Below are positions 27,745-36,924 of a stretch of DNA of 64,000 nucleotides, in pieces. Origin of the DNA: CAYHHI01 sp964356335 (GTDB lineage Bacteria; Arandabacterota; Arandabacteria; Arandabacterales; Arandabacteraceae); assembly GCA_964356335.1 (NCBI GenBank), contig CAYHHI010000003.1, positions 1 to 64,000 of the forward strand. The letters are read 5' to 3'. The stretch's first letter is position 1; each line of letters starts with the position of its first letter. A program made the position numbers and the translations under genes. The notes beneath the pieces are model-generated. The model saw only the letters and a program-made list of their open reading frames with translations, had not been told where the DNA came from and did no database searches.

Positions 27745-28488
27745 ATGATGGCTGTAAGAAACCTGGAAAGGCTTCACGCTTCGGTGCGTGCTGATGTCGA
27801 GGCCTACTGCAGAAGACTGGTCGCGGCACTTGGCACAAGCATCAAATCGATTTCGGTTTACGGGAGTGCGACGGGGCCCGACTACATTCCGACGAAGTCC
27901 AATGTCAACATAGTCGTAGTGCTGGAAACCTTGGGCGCGGAGTCTCTCACCCGCACACTGGATGTCGTCGATATGGGAAGGAAGCGGAAGATCGTCCCGC
28001 CGCTTCTGGTGACGCAGGAGTACGTAAGATCGTCCCTGGACGTTTTCCCAATAGAGTATCTGGAGATAAAGGACAGCCAGGTTGTCATCTACGGGGATGA
28101 CTTCTTTTCGGGAATCGAAGTTGGGCGAGACTACTTGCGATTGGAATGCGAATCGCAGCTCAGGGCAGCCGTTCTTCGTACTCGTCAGGCCTATCTCGAA
28201 CTCGGCAAGAAGAAACGAGGTCCCGAGCAGGTGTTGCACACCTCGGTGACATCGCTGATTCCCGTTTTTAGGGCGATGCTGAGGCTCAAGGGGACGGAAG
28301 TGCCCCGGCGTAAGATCGAGGCAGTCGAGGCCGTGGAGAAGGTTTTTGGCTTTGACACCAAGACCTTCGCAGCGATCCTTCGTGACAAGGCCGGAGATGA
28401 GAGGATAGATGGGAAGGATGCTCATCGTGTGCTTGCCGAGTATATTGATGCCGTGGAAGGGCTCGCGGGTCGGCTGGATCAACTGTAG
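27745..28488 (+). CDS. Nucleotidyltransferase-fold protein with degenerate active site
   Basis: The 247-residue protein has a nucleotidyltransferase-like opening: ISVYGSATGPDYIPTKSNVNIVVV. In active enzymes the GS motif is followed by D-x-D metal ligands; here the equivalent positions read N-V-N. An alpha-helical C-terminal half follows (ECESQLRAAVLRTRQAYLELG). The loss of the acidic residues suggests a non-catalytic or regulatory member. It sits 11 bp upstream of the TPM-domain gene, so these two and LemA probably form one operon. Confidence 0.65.
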   Translation: MMAVRNLERLHASVRADVEAYCRRLVAALGTSIKSISVYGSATGPDYIPTKSNVNIVVVLETLGAESLTRTLDVVDMGRKRKIVPPLLVTQEYVRSSLDVFPIEYLEIKDSQVVIYGDDFFSGIEVGRDYLRLECESQLRAAVLRTRQAYLELGKKKRGPEQVLHTSVTSLIPVFRAMLRLKGTEVPRRKIEAVEAVEKVFGFDTKTFAAILRDKAGDERIDGKDAHRVLAEYIDAVEGLAGRLDQL

Positions 28489-28499
28489 GAAGGACCGCA

Positions 28500-29330
28500 A
28501 TGGAAGCATGTAGAAACTTGTCGCGGCCTCCACGCCTGCTTGCCCTAGGATTACTGGTTGCCGGGCTCGCCATAGGTTTCGTGGCCGCGCCCTTATCTTT
28601 CGATGCCCTTGCAAAGAAGCCTGCTCTCCCGCGCCCCGTGGGTTTCGTAAGTGACTTCTCCAACATGATATCTCCGCGTGCCGAGGCGACAATCGCGAGC
28701 ATCGCCGAAGAGGTCAAGACCAAGACTGGGGCCGAGATCGCCGTTGCCACAATTCAAACTACCGGCGGCGTTGCGATAGAACCTTACTCCGTCGAGCTCT
28801 TCACGGAGTGGGGGATCGGTGAGACGGGCAAGGACAACGGTATCCTCATCCTCGTCGCGGCCGAGGACCACCAGATGTGGATCAAGACCGGGTATGGCCT
28901 GGAGGGCGCGATTCCCGATGCCTCAGCTCACATGATATATCGCGACGTTCTCCGGCCGGGTTTCAGGGCCGGCGAATATGACCGGGCACTTGTAACCGCG
29001 GTCAATATGATAGCGGATCGGATCCTAAAGGATAGCGGGCAGGCTTATGCTTACGGCGATTCCGTACCCGAGAACCTTGTGCTGAAGAGGGCTGCCAGCG
29101 GCGGGAGCGGCGATTCGGTGTCACCAGCTCGGCTTGTCGTGGGATTCGGATTCTTCCTGTTCATTCTCATGATCGTGGTCATGACGTTTGCGGCGCGCTA
29201 TGGCCACCGCAGGGGACTGGGTGGCTTCTGGATGGGGGGTTTTGGAGGTTCATCGGGAGGGTTTGGGGGTGGCTTTGGCGGTTTTGGAGGTGGATCCTGC
29301 GGTGGGGGAGGCGCCGGTGGTGGATGGTAG
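28500..29330 (+). CDS. TPM-domain (YgcG-like) membrane protein
   Basis: The 276-residue protein has an N-terminal signal/anchor (LLALGLLVAGLAIGFVAAPLS). The TPM domain covers residues about 40-180 (VGFVSDFSNMISPRAEATIASI, NGILILVAAEDHQMWIKTGYGLEGAIPD). A transmembrane helix (LVVGFGFFLFILMIVVMTF) and a Gly/Phe-rich tail follow. This is the usual YgcG arrangement, and the LemA gene downstream is its common partner. The pair is widespread in envelope stress contexts, with unclear biochemistry. Confidence 0.92.
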   Translation: MEACRNLSRPPRLLALGLLVAGLAIGFVAAPLSFDALAKKPALPRPVGFVSDFSNMISPRAEATIASIAEEVKTKTGAEIAVATIQTTGGVAIEPYSVELFTEWGIGETGKDNGILILVAAEDHQMWIKTGYGLEGAIPDASAHMIYRDVLRPGFRAGEYDRALVTAVNMIADRILKDSGQAYAYGDSVPENLVLKRAASGGSGDSVSPARLVVGFGFFLFILMIVVMTFAARYGHRRGLGGFWMGGFGGSSGGFGGGFGGFGGGSCGGGGAGGGW

Positions 29331-29478
29331 GAGGCCGTGGGTGTTGAGGGATGGTAAGGGAGAGACGGAGTGGAGGTGGAAGGGAAGCTTGATCGAGAGG
29401 AGCAAGGCGTTGTCAGATGGTAAGACATGCGTAGGTGTGTCGGAGCGGGAGACTTGAAAGGTAAGCGGAGGTAACACA

Positions 29479-30051
29479 ATGAAAGCAGCGGGTGCATGGA
29501 TTGGCTTAATCGCAGTTGTGGTGGTGGTATTGGGCTTTGTGGGGTGGTATGTCAATGGCCTCAATCGCGCGGTGAGGCTGCACGAGACTGTCAGTGAGAA
29601 GTGGGCGCAGGTTGAGACCATGCTCCAGCGAAGGAATGATCTCATCCCGAACCTTGTGAACACCGTCCAGGGCTATGCCGCTCATGAAAAAGGCCTGTTC
29701 GAAGAGATAACGAGATTGAGGAGCCAGTGGTCGCAGGCCACCACGGTCCAGCAGAAGATAGACAACGCGCGGGCAATGGAGGGGGCACTCGGACGTCTCA
29801 TGGTCGTTGTCGAGAGCTACCCCGAGCTCAAGGCAGTCGAGAATTTCCAAACCCTCATGGCACAATTGGAAGGTGCTGAGAATCGCATTTCGACAGAGCG
29901 GGTGAGATACAATGACGCCGTGCGGGCCTTCAATACATACATAAGAGAGGTCTTCGGCAAGTTCTTCGCAAAGCGCCGCGGGCTCACTGAACCCATGCCT
30001 TACTTCGAAGCAGCTCCCGGGGCGGAGAAGGTACCCGAGGTCAAGTTCTAG
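29479..30051 (+). CDS. lemA: LemA family protein
   Basis: The 190-residue protein has one N-terminal transmembrane helix (WIGLIAVVVVVLGFVGWYV). The conserved LemA coiled-coil core follows: NGLNRAVRLHETVSEKWAQV, QRRNDLIPNLVNTVQGYAAHEK, ESYPELKAVENFQTLMAQLEG, NRISTERVRYNDAVRAFNTYI. GGAGG precedes the ATG. It follows the TPM gene after a 148-bp G-rich spacer, giving the standard LemA/TPM pairing. Confidence 0.95.
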   Translation: MKAAGAWIGLIAVVVVVLGFVGWYVNGLNRAVRLHETVSEKWAQVETMLQRRNDLIPNLVNTVQGYAAHEKGLFEEITRLRSQWSQATTVQQKIDNARAMEGALGRLMVVVESYPELKAVENFQTLMAQLEGAENRISTERVRYNDAVRAFNTYIREVFGKFFAKRRGLTEPMPYFEAAPGAEKVPEVKF

Positions 30052-30146
30052 GCTCTCTGGCCCATAGACTTCCTGGCCTCTTCCAGGAAGGCGATCAGTT
30101 TCTCGGGTTCATCAGTGCCGATGATGCGGAGCTTGCCGTTCATCAT
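30048..30146 (-). CDS. Possible 32-residue coupled ORF after glycosyltransferase
   Basis: The ATG at 30146 overlaps the glycosyltransferase stop as ATGA on the minus strand. This encodes 32 residues (KLRIIGTDEPEKLIAFLEEA is the core) before a TAG that overlaps the convergent lemA stop. The amphipathic LIAFLEEARKS helix is protein-like, but the length is too short to name. It could be the tail of a decayed gene. Confidence 0.3.
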   Translation of the reverse strand: MMNGKLRIIGTDEPEKLIAFLEEARKSMGQRA

Positions 30147-31273
30147 CTACTTACAAGTTCAGCATAGACCCCTTGGGTCTCTGCCACCATCTTTTCCAGA
30201 GTAAGATTCTCCTCGAAGAACTTTCTTCCGCTTGCACCCATCGTCTGCCTCATAGCGGGCCGGCGGAGAAGCGTCAGGATCTTCTCTGCAAGGGGCTCGG
30301 GCTCGCCTGGCGGCGTCAGGAGGCCGCTCACGCCGTCATTCACGAGTTCGATGTTCCCGCCGACGGCGGTAGCGACGACGGGTTTGGCCATTCCCATATA
30401 CTCGGCGATGCTGTTTGAGAGGCCTTCGCTGTACTCGGCGTGCGATGCGAGCACACACACGTCGAATTGCTTTACGAGATCAAGCACGTCACGTCTGTGA
30501 CCAAGGAAACACGTGCGCTGGGATATGCCGAGATCGCTTGCGAGGGCCTCATACTCCGGCCGCTTGTCACCATCACCGACGATGACTGCAACCGCCTGGT
30601 TGTCTTCACGAAACACGATCGCGAGCGCTCTCAAGAAGTTAGGGTAGTCCTTAAGAAAGGTCAAATTAGCGACGTGACCGATCAGGGGCACGCCCTCAGG
30701 GAGACCGAGATCGGCCCGGGGCCTTTGCTTCCTGAGATCGAAGTCCGTCGACACGTAGCCGTTGTAGATGATTCTTGTCTTGGCTCTGCCCGGCCAGTGC
30801 CTGAAGTAGTAATCCGCACCGGCCTTCGAGTTGGATATTATGCGGTCGGCGATGAGAAATGCGAACCTTTCGGATATATCGCTCGGACGCCACCGGGGGC
30901 CTGCTATCCTGATCGTTGCTATGACCCGTGCGCCTGCGAGTTTGCCACCGACCGTCCCGTAGAATCCCGGAAGCCCGAGATACGCATGCACGATTGAAAT
31001 GCGTTCTTTCCTAATGAGGCTTCTCAGTCTCCAGGCCACAGTCAGGTCCCAGCGCCACCGCCTCGCGACGTGGTGGACGGGGACATCCATTGCGGCTGCG
31101 CGCTCGGCAACGGGGCCGCCCGCCTCGAGGCAGACAAGGACCGGCTTGTATCTCTGCCTGTCGATTCCCCTGAAGAGTTCCAGGATCTGGCGCTCAGCGC
31201 CGCCTATGAAGCCTGTATCGTGTGCGAGAAAGAGAATGTTTACCTTCTGATTGGATGCCTGGTCCTGCGTCAT
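30143..31273 (-). CDS. Glycosyltransferase family 4 (GT-B fold)
   Basis: I chose ATG 31273, with GGAGG 7 bp upstream on the minus strand, rather than the longer frame from 31357. The 376-residue protein shows the GT4 pattern. The acceptor domain includes NILFLAHDTGFIGGAERQILEL. The donor domain includes VPLIGHVANLTFLKDYPNFLRAL, VGDGDKRPEYEALASDLG and the nucleotide-sugar EX7E region AEYSEGLSNSIAEYMGMAKPVVA. It transfers a sugar from an activated donor to a glycan or lipid. It stands alone, without other polysaccharide genes nearby. Confidence 0.92.
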   Translation of the reverse strand: MTQDQASNQKVNILFLAHDTGFIGGAERQILELFRGIDRQRYKPVLVCLEAGGPVAERAAAMDVPVHHVARRWRWDLTVAWRLRSLIRKERISIVHAYLGLPGFYGTVGGKLAGARVIATIRIAGPRWRPSDISERFAFLIADRIISNSKAGADYYFRHWPGRAKTRIIYNGYVSTDFDLRKQRPRADLGLPEGVPLIGHVANLTFLKDYPNFLRALAIVFREDNQAVAVIVGDGDKRPEYEALASDLGISQRTCFLGHRRDVLDLVKQFDVCVLASHAEYSEGLSNSIAEYMGMAKPVVATAVGGNIELVNDGVSGLLTPPGEPEPLAEKILTLLRRPAMRQTMGASGRKFFEENLTLEKMVAETQGVYAELVSR

Positions 31274-31472
31274 CAATAAGCCTCCGCGAGATTCCCCAAA
31301 GATCCGAGGTGCCCCCCGAAACATCCGGTCTACCGCGCGCCTTCCGATCGGGCGCATTTGTACCGCACACCCACAGTCGGCACATCATATACCACCGAAG
31401 GGGAGGATGCCATATCTTAGTCGATGACCGCATCCTGATCTTCTGAATCTTTGACCAGCCAAGGCCAAGACT

Positions 31473-32873
31473 CTAGATCCTGATCTTCTGCCACCTGCCG
31501 CTGCGGAATCTCAAGAAAAAGGTGATGCTGAGGGCTATTATGTAAATTGTAATGCCCGCCCATGCGCCCAAGACACCAAACTTGAGGACGAAGGCGCCGA
31601 TGTAGGCCAGGGGCACGAACACCAACCAGACGTATGCGATTCCAACAAGCATTGTCCACAAGGTATCGCCTGAGCCTCGCAAACAGCCGCTACTGATGAT
31701 GCCGATCCCATCGAATATCTGAAACATGGCGGCCATCCTCAGGATGGGGGTTCCCATTCGAATGACCTCGGGATCGGAGTTTATCAGAGAGATCAGCTTG
31801 TCAGGGAAAACCGCAAATACGACGGCCAAGGTCGCAGTATAAAGAAGCCCCAGCCTGTTCGCCGAACGGCCGCTGCGGACCGCGAAGTGGATCTCTTTCG
31901 AGCCGATATACTGGCCCACGAGGGTTGTCGCAGCGATCGACATGCCGACGATCGGCATAAAGGAAAGCGACATGAACCTCAGGGCCACTTCGCTTGCAGC
32001 CAGGCCCGTGGTGCTGATCCTGCCGATTACGGCGTAGAACACAATGAAACCACCCTGGTCGAGGAACCACTGTACGCCGATAGGAGCGCTGACGCGAACA
32101 AGCCTCAAAAGGGCGCCAAGGTCGGGTCGCCAGTGGGCCCGAGTCGAGTATCTCGCTGAGTGTTTCTTCGAAAGGAAGATCGCGAGGAACATCGCTGTCG
32201 CCACGGCGGTGGCGAAGACCGTGCCAATCGCCGAGCCATTGGTGCCCAGGCGCGGAAATCCCAGTTTCCCGAAAATCAAGCAGTAGTTGGCGAGGATGTT
32301 GATGGCATTTGCGATGAGCGTGACCTTGAGCGGGGTCATGGTATCGCCGAGACCTCTGAGGAAAGATGAGAAGCAGATCCAGGATACCATGAAGACGCCC
32401 CCGAGAAGTCTGATTCTCAGAAAGGACGAGGCGACCTGCTGAACCTCAGCGCTGGGGCCCATCAGCTTAACAAAATAGGGGCTAAAGACGCTCATTATAG
32501 CGAGGAAGATGCCTGAGAAGATGGCGAGATGTATGCCCTGCCAGGTCATCTTGCCTACATTCTTGTAACGCCCTGCACCAAAGTCCTGTGCCACGAATGT
32601 GTTGACGCCGATCACGAGGCCATTGAAGAAAGCGAAAAGCCCCCAGACCAGGGTGCCTGCCAGGCCGACGCCTGCAAGTTGGACGACTCCGAGCTTTCCC
32701 ACCATCACGGCATCGACGAAGCTCAACGAAGTCTGGCCTATCATGGTCAACACGGCAGGATAAGCAATCTCCCATACTTCGGCGTAGCCTCCCTTCTTGT
32801 GGTCAGGGAAAACCCGCCGCTCTGAATATGACTCGGTTATCTGGCTATCGAGTAACTCTGACAACTGGTCCAC
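31473..32873 (-). CDS. MATE family efflux transporter
   Basis: The 466-residue protein has about twelve hydrophobic segments and MATE features: EVWEIAYPAVLTMIGQTSLSFVDAVMVGKLG at the start of the first bundle, and a matching second half (PIVGMSIAATTLVGQYIGSKE). It ends with a hydrophobic C-terminus near FFLRFRSGRW. The start is GTG 32873; AAGGAG is immediately adjacent, so a TTG three codons on is an equal alternative. It exports drugs or metabolites by cation antiport across the inner membrane. Confidence 0.92.
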   Translation of the reverse strand: MDQLSELLDSQITESYSERRVFPDHKKGGYAEVWEIAYPAVLTMIGQTSLSFVDAVMVGKLGVVQLAGVGLAGTLVWGLFAFFNGLVIGVNTFVAQDFGAGRYKNVGKMTWQGIHLAIFSGIFLAIMSVFSPYFVKLMGPSAEVQQVASSFLRIRLLGGVFMVSWICFSSFLRGLGDTMTPLKVTLIANAINILANYCLIFGKLGFPRLGTNGSAIGTVFATAVATAMFLAIFLSKKHSARYSTRAHWRPDLGALLRLVRVSAPIGVQWFLDQGGFIVFYAVIGRISTTGLAASEVALRFMSLSFMPIVGMSIAATTLVGQYIGSKEIHFAVRSGRSANRLGLLYTATLAVVFAVFPDKLISLINSDPEVIRMGTPILRMAAMFQIFDGIGIISSGCLRGSGDTLWTMLVGIAYVWLVFVPLAYIGAFVLKFGVLGAWAGITIYIIALSITFFLRFRSGRWQKIRI

Positions 32874-33036
32874 TCCTTGAATGAGGGCGACTCTCAGTTC
32901 TTCCTATTTTCTCACGCCTCATTCAACAGGGATGCATCCCATTTTCCCGCGCGGGATCTCCGCGATGGCGCTTGCCCCTAATTTCAGGGAAAGTAAGCAC
33001 TTTGTCAATCACGTCCCTGTGCTTGCCTCACTTCCC

Positions 33037-33065
33037 TTGACCGTGCCGACGGCGTTTGGTAGATT
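33037..33065 (+). promoter_or_regulatory. Sigma70-type promoter for aromatic amino acid lyase
   Basis: TTGACC (33037-33042), a 17-bp spacer and TAGATT (33060-33065) lie 45 bp upstream of the ATG at 33111. Confidence 0.65.
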
Positions 33066-33110
33066 GCTGGAGTGTGGATGCCTATGAACTGTGAACGAGG
33101 GAGGAAAGAG

Positions 33111-34646
33111 ATGGTCGTAAGAATCGATGGGAATAGCCTGACGATAGAACAGGTGCATGAGGTGGCGCGGAACCATGCAAGGGTCGTGCTTTCCGATAAG
33201 GCCAGGCGCGCGGTAATAAGATGCAGGCGGACTGTCGAGGAACTCGTGCGCGAAGGCCAGATGATATATGGTGTCACTACCGGTATCGGAGAGCTCGCGC
33301 GGGTCAGGGTATCTCCCGAGATGGGTCAGGAACTTCAGCGCAGGATAGTCTACAGCCACTCGGCGGGTGTCGGTGAGTTCTTCAAGGAGGACGAGGTCAG
33401 GGCCGGGATGCTTCTGCGGGCAAATGTGATTGCCAAGGGCTATTCGGCGGTGAGGCTGAGCACTCTCCAGACTTTGATCGGCATGCTCAACCGCAACGTC
33501 GTACCTGCAATCAACGAGAAGGGCTCGGTTGGTACCAGCGGCGACCTTTCGCCCCTGTCACAGATGGCTGAAGTTGTGATGGGTGAGGGAAGAGCTTTCT
33601 ACAAGGGCAAGCTTGTGAGCGGCGCAGAGGCGCTGAGGAAGGCAGGGCTCAAACCCGTCACGCTGAGTTTCAAGGAAGGCCTGGGACTGATCAACGGCTC
33701 GCAGATGTTCACCGGCTGCGGCGCCCTGCGACTCTATGATGCCTACCGCGTGTTCAAGACCGCAATGATTGCGAGTGCCATGAGCGCAGATGCTTTGAGG
33801 ACTCCGCCCCGGGCTTTCGACAAACGCGCCCACGAGGTAAGGCCTTTCAACGGCCAGAACACTGTGGCTGGGAACCTGAGGCGGCTTCTCAAGGGTTCGA
33901 AGCTGGCAAGTGGCGGCGGCAAAGTTCAGGACGCCTATAGCCTGCGCTGCATTCCCCAGATATACGGCCCGTCACTTGACGCCCTGCATTACATCAGGCA
34001 ACAGATCGAAATCGAGATGAACTCGGCTGCCGATAACCCGCTCTTCTTCGCTGCCGACAGGGAGCAGGTTGCGTGCGGCAACTTCCATGGCCAGCCTGTT
34101 GCAATGGCCCTTGATCTCCTCGCGATCGCGATGAGCGAAGTCGGAGGCTTAAGCGAGCGACACATAAACAGGCTCCTGAACCCCCATCTCAATGTCGGGC
34201 TGCCCGGGTTCCTGGTGAAGGGTGAAGGCCTCAACTCGGGTCTCATGGTTGCGCAGTACACTGCGGCTTCGCTGTGTTCGGAGAACAAGCTGCTTTCTCA
34301 TCCGGCCATCGTTGACAACTTCAGCATGGCCGCTGATCAGGAAGATCATGTTTGTATGGGCCCGATCGCTGCCCGCAAGGCAAAAGAGATAATCTGGAAT
34401 GTCATCAATGTGCTCGCGATTGAGATGATGAGCGCGGCCCAGGCTTTTGATTTCAGAGAAGAGACACCGGGCGTCGGACCGCTCACCGCGTATAAAGAGA
34501 TCCGCAAAGTGGTGAAGATGCTCAAAAAAGATAGAGTGCTGTATCCAGACATTCAGGTGATAGCGAAGAAGATCGCGAGCTGGGAGATCCTTGAGGCCGT
34601 CGAGGCGAGAGTCGGGCAGATGGATCTCTTCTGGGGCAAGCGCTGA
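33111..34646 (+). CDS. Histidine ammonia-lyase-like MIO enzyme (TSG-type)
   Basis: ATG 33111 is preceded by GAGGGAGGAAAGAG, and 511 residues fits the HutH family (about 509). Features present are the catalytic Tyr loop MIYGVTTGIGELA, the MIO-forming triad in KGSVGTSGDLSPLSQM, INGSQ, QDAYSLRCIPQ and CSENKLLSHPAIVDN. The YSHSAG segment carries the Ser-His pair that points to histidine rather than Phe/Tyr selectivity. The MIO triad is Thr-Ser-Gly rather than the usual Ala-Ser-Gly; TSG is known in some aminomutases. No other hut genes are nearby, so deamination of His to urocanate is likely but not certain. Confidence 0.88.
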   Translation: MVVRIDGNSLTIEQVHEVARNHARVVLSDKARRAVIRCRRTVEELVREGQMIYGVTTGIGELARVRVSPEMGQELQRRIVYSHSAGVGEFFKEDEVRAGMLLRANVIAKGYSAVRLSTLQTLIGMLNRNVVPAINEKGSVGTSGDLSPLSQMAEVVMGEGRAFYKGKLVSGAEALRKAGLKPVTLSFKEGLGLINGSQMFTGCGALRLYDAYRVFKTAMIASAMSADALRTPPRAFDKRAHEVRPFNGQNTVAGNLRRLLKGSKLASGGGKVQDAYSLRCIPQIYGPSLDALHYIRQQIEIEMNSAADNPLFFAADREQVACGNFHGQPVAMALDLLAIAMSEVGGLSERHINRLLNPHLNVGLPGFLVKGEGLNSGLMVAQYTAASLCSENKLLSHPAIVDNFSMAADQEDHVCMGPIAARKAKEIIWNVINVLAIEMMSAAQAFDFREETPGVGPLTAYKEIRKVVKMLKKDRVLYPDIQVIAKKIASWEILEAVEARVGQMDLFWGKR

Positions 34647-34801
34647 TTCAATGGGGATACTCGAGTCGGCAAGTGGGAGCGCCGCCTCTCGGAGGTTGTG
34701 GAGGAGAATTCGATCGGCAAGGCGAATGGCGCTGGACGTCCAGAAGGTCCAGGTGCAAATGGCGTTAACGGGGTATTCTGAGATTCAGAGGTGATCCAGC
34801 C

Positions 34802-35887
34802 ATGCAAAGAGTGAAAGCGCCTTGGATTCTTGTCGGTGCAATCGTCGTTTTGGTCACCCTGCAGTGCGGAGTAGATAAGGGTCCTGGCCCGGATGGGGAA
34901 GGGCTCATTATCGCTCCTGATTCCTGCACCGTTGAGGTGAGTTCATCTCAAGAGTTCAGTGTTGAGCTCGCTGGGCAGGCTCCTGACGTCACGTGGTATG
35001 TGGACGGGACGCTGGGGGGAACGCCTTCGACGGGTATGATCACCAGGATTGCAGGCAAATGGGTGTACGTAGCACCGCCCGAGAAGCCCTCCGCAGGCCA
35101 TGTGACACTTAAGGCAGTAGGCGAGGCGGATACATCGCTTCAGGCAACAGCGAAAGTGGTGATCGAGAAGGAGCTGCTGACTCGGTTTGTGGCGATCGCG
35201 CCAGCTGATAGTACCGTGCCGGTGGCAGATTCAGTCGCCTTCTCTGCCACCTTCGTTGAGTGTTCTTCGCAGCATGTCACGTGGGAGATGGATCTGGTCA
35301 CAGGCGACCCTGACCAGTGGGGAACCCTGCGATCGAACGGTACTTATGTCGCCCCCGCGTCGCCCAGCGGGAACTTCACACTGATGGTGCGGGCAAGCAG
35401 CGATGGTTGCGCGGACAAGATCGGTATCGCCAGGATCATTGTGAAGGCGCCAATGGCATTCACGATTGAGATCGAGGACACGCTGGCAAGCTCGGGTGGG
35501 GGCTTGCAGATTGTTACCTGTGGGGGCGAGGGAGGCAGGCTTGCTCTTTACGGGCTTGATCAACCCGGTGAATGGGTTCTGGTGCGCATGCAGGTGCCGG
35601 CCTCGGGGACCTATTCGGCCTCTATATGGTATGCGGGGCCCGACAACTCCAATATAGGTGAGAATATTATCGGGCAGGGCTGTGGCTTTGGCGGGCTCGA
35701 CCCTGAGGCCGATTTCACCCTGGATAAGGGGTCCGGCTTTGGTTGAACTGAAAAGTACTATCCTGCTGCCGGGAGCAGCACTTTCAAGCTCAAGGAAGGA
35801 TCGTGCGCATTAAAGATAACGCACCTTGCCGGCCCGAGCGCCAAACTTGACAACATCAGTTTTCAGCCGGTCGTGACAACGCAGTAG
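34802..35887 (+). pseudogene. Secreted Ig-like/CBM-type protein interrupted by in-frame TGA
   Basis: The open frame 34802-35746 encodes 314 residues: an N-terminal hydrophobic segment ending in Cys (VLVTLQC, possible lipoprotein), two Ig-like modules (EGLIIAPDSCTVEVSSSQ; FVAIAPADSTVPVADSVAF) and the start of a carbohydrate-binding-like domain (WVLVRMQVPASGTYSASIWY). A TGA at 35744-35746 stops it. In the same frame the sequence continues to a TAG at 35885-35887 with the expected domain ending (STFKLKEGSCALKITHLAG then LDNISFQPV). One TGG-to-TGA change would explain it. Other genes here use TGA as a stop, so recoding is unlikely. Confidence 0.7.
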
Positions 35888-35963
35888 GCTTCGGGCAAGC
35901 ACTGGCTTCGAGGAGTTGTCACCAGGCGGGGCCACGGCGAGGCTGCGCCGGGAACTACTTGAA

Positions 35964-36701
35964 TCACATCCGGGCACTGAAGTAAATCCTCACGAGTCCT
36001 CTGCCGTCTGTGTCACCCGCGATCCTGAATGGCAGTCTGCGGGCAAGGTCTGCCCTGTCCACATGCAGCCACGCAAGGTATGCGCGTGAGAATTCGGCAG
36101 AGAGAACTCCTATGCAGGCTCCGGCGATGACGTCGGAGGCATAATGCCTCTGGCTATAGATGCGTGAGTAGGCGATCAGGGTGGCCAAGCTGTAGGCCGG
36201 GATCTTCATCCTGGGATAAGCATGGCCGACGCAGGACGCTGCCGCGAACGCGGTCGCAGCATGACTCGAGGGAAAAGAGGAGTTGCCTCTCGGACCGGTG
36301 CCCGTCGGGCGTTTCCTACCTATCGCGTACTTGAGCGGACTCACGATCATCTCCGATATGGCAATGGACTTCGCGCACGCCTCGAGCGCAGAAAAGGATT
36401 TCTCATCACCCCAGGCGATTATCGGCAAAGACGCCAGGACGAAATTCTCCTTGTTCCATTCCGCGCTCAAGGTGGTCATGAGGTGGTCCAGGTTGTGTGA
36501 TCTGTGGTCCTGGACGAATTCCATGATTTCGCGATCGAAGGCATTAGCGGCGGACGAGATCGCGGGATGACCTGCCGCGAAGATGATAATGAGATAGAAT
36601 AGCGCATGGGATACTGGCAGCCCGGCCCGGAAATGGGAGAGCGAAGCCGATTTCCGTGGCAGGCCCCTGAGTGGATGCCATGCGGCTCGTGGTCTTGTCA
36701 T
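35964..36701 (-). CDS. PAP2 family phosphatase
   Basis: I place the start at ATG 36701; the longer frame to 37358 is a shadow of the DUF1028 gene. The 245-residue protein has the three PAP2 motifs: KYAIGRKRP (KxxxxxxRP), SSFPSSHAA (PSxH with the catalytic His), and YSQRHYASDVIAG (SRxxxxxHxxxD form). Hydrophobic helices surround them. It is a membrane-bound phosphatase of lipid or polyprenyl pyrophosphates. It stands alone, divergent from DUF1028. Confidence 0.9.
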   Translation of the reverse strand: MTRPRAAWHPLRGLPRKSASLSHFRAGLPVSHALFYLIIIFAAGHPAISSAANAFDREIMEFVQDHRSHNLDHLMTTLSAEWNKENFVLASLPIIAWGDEKSFSALEACAKSIAISEMIVSPLKYAIGRKRPTGTGPRGNSSFPSSHAATAFAAASCVGHAYPRMKIPAYSLATLIAYSRIYSQRHYASDVIAGACIGVLSAEFSRAYLAWLHVDRADLARRLPFRIAGDTDGRGLVRIYFSARM

Positions 36702-36805
36702 ATCGCTATGATACCCTGAGCCTCTGACTGAGGCAACATGGCCGTTTGGGATGAGCAAGGTACGAGCGTGCCCGCAGATCGAGTCGCGGAGATAATCGTG
36801 GGCAA

Positions 36806-36834
36806 TTGACAAATCGCGGCGACGCGTGTAACAC
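36806..36834 (+). promoter_or_regulatory. Possible promoter for DUF1028 gene
   Basis: TTGACA (36806-36811), a 17-bp spacer and TAACAC (36829-36834) lie 90 bp upstream of the start. The -35 is perfect and the -10 weak. Confidence 0.5.
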
Positions 36835-36924
36835 TGTCGGATGAAACTCTTGTGGGGCATATGTGGGAGGGAGTACTTGTTGTGATCACATGCGCATCTT
36901 CTAGGAAAAGGAGGCGAAGCAGCC

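Noticed and set aside
35744..35778. Selenocysteine recoding of the TGA
   Set aside because: The hairpin after the TGA is short and common, the expected residue is likely Trp, and no selenoprotein family is recognised.
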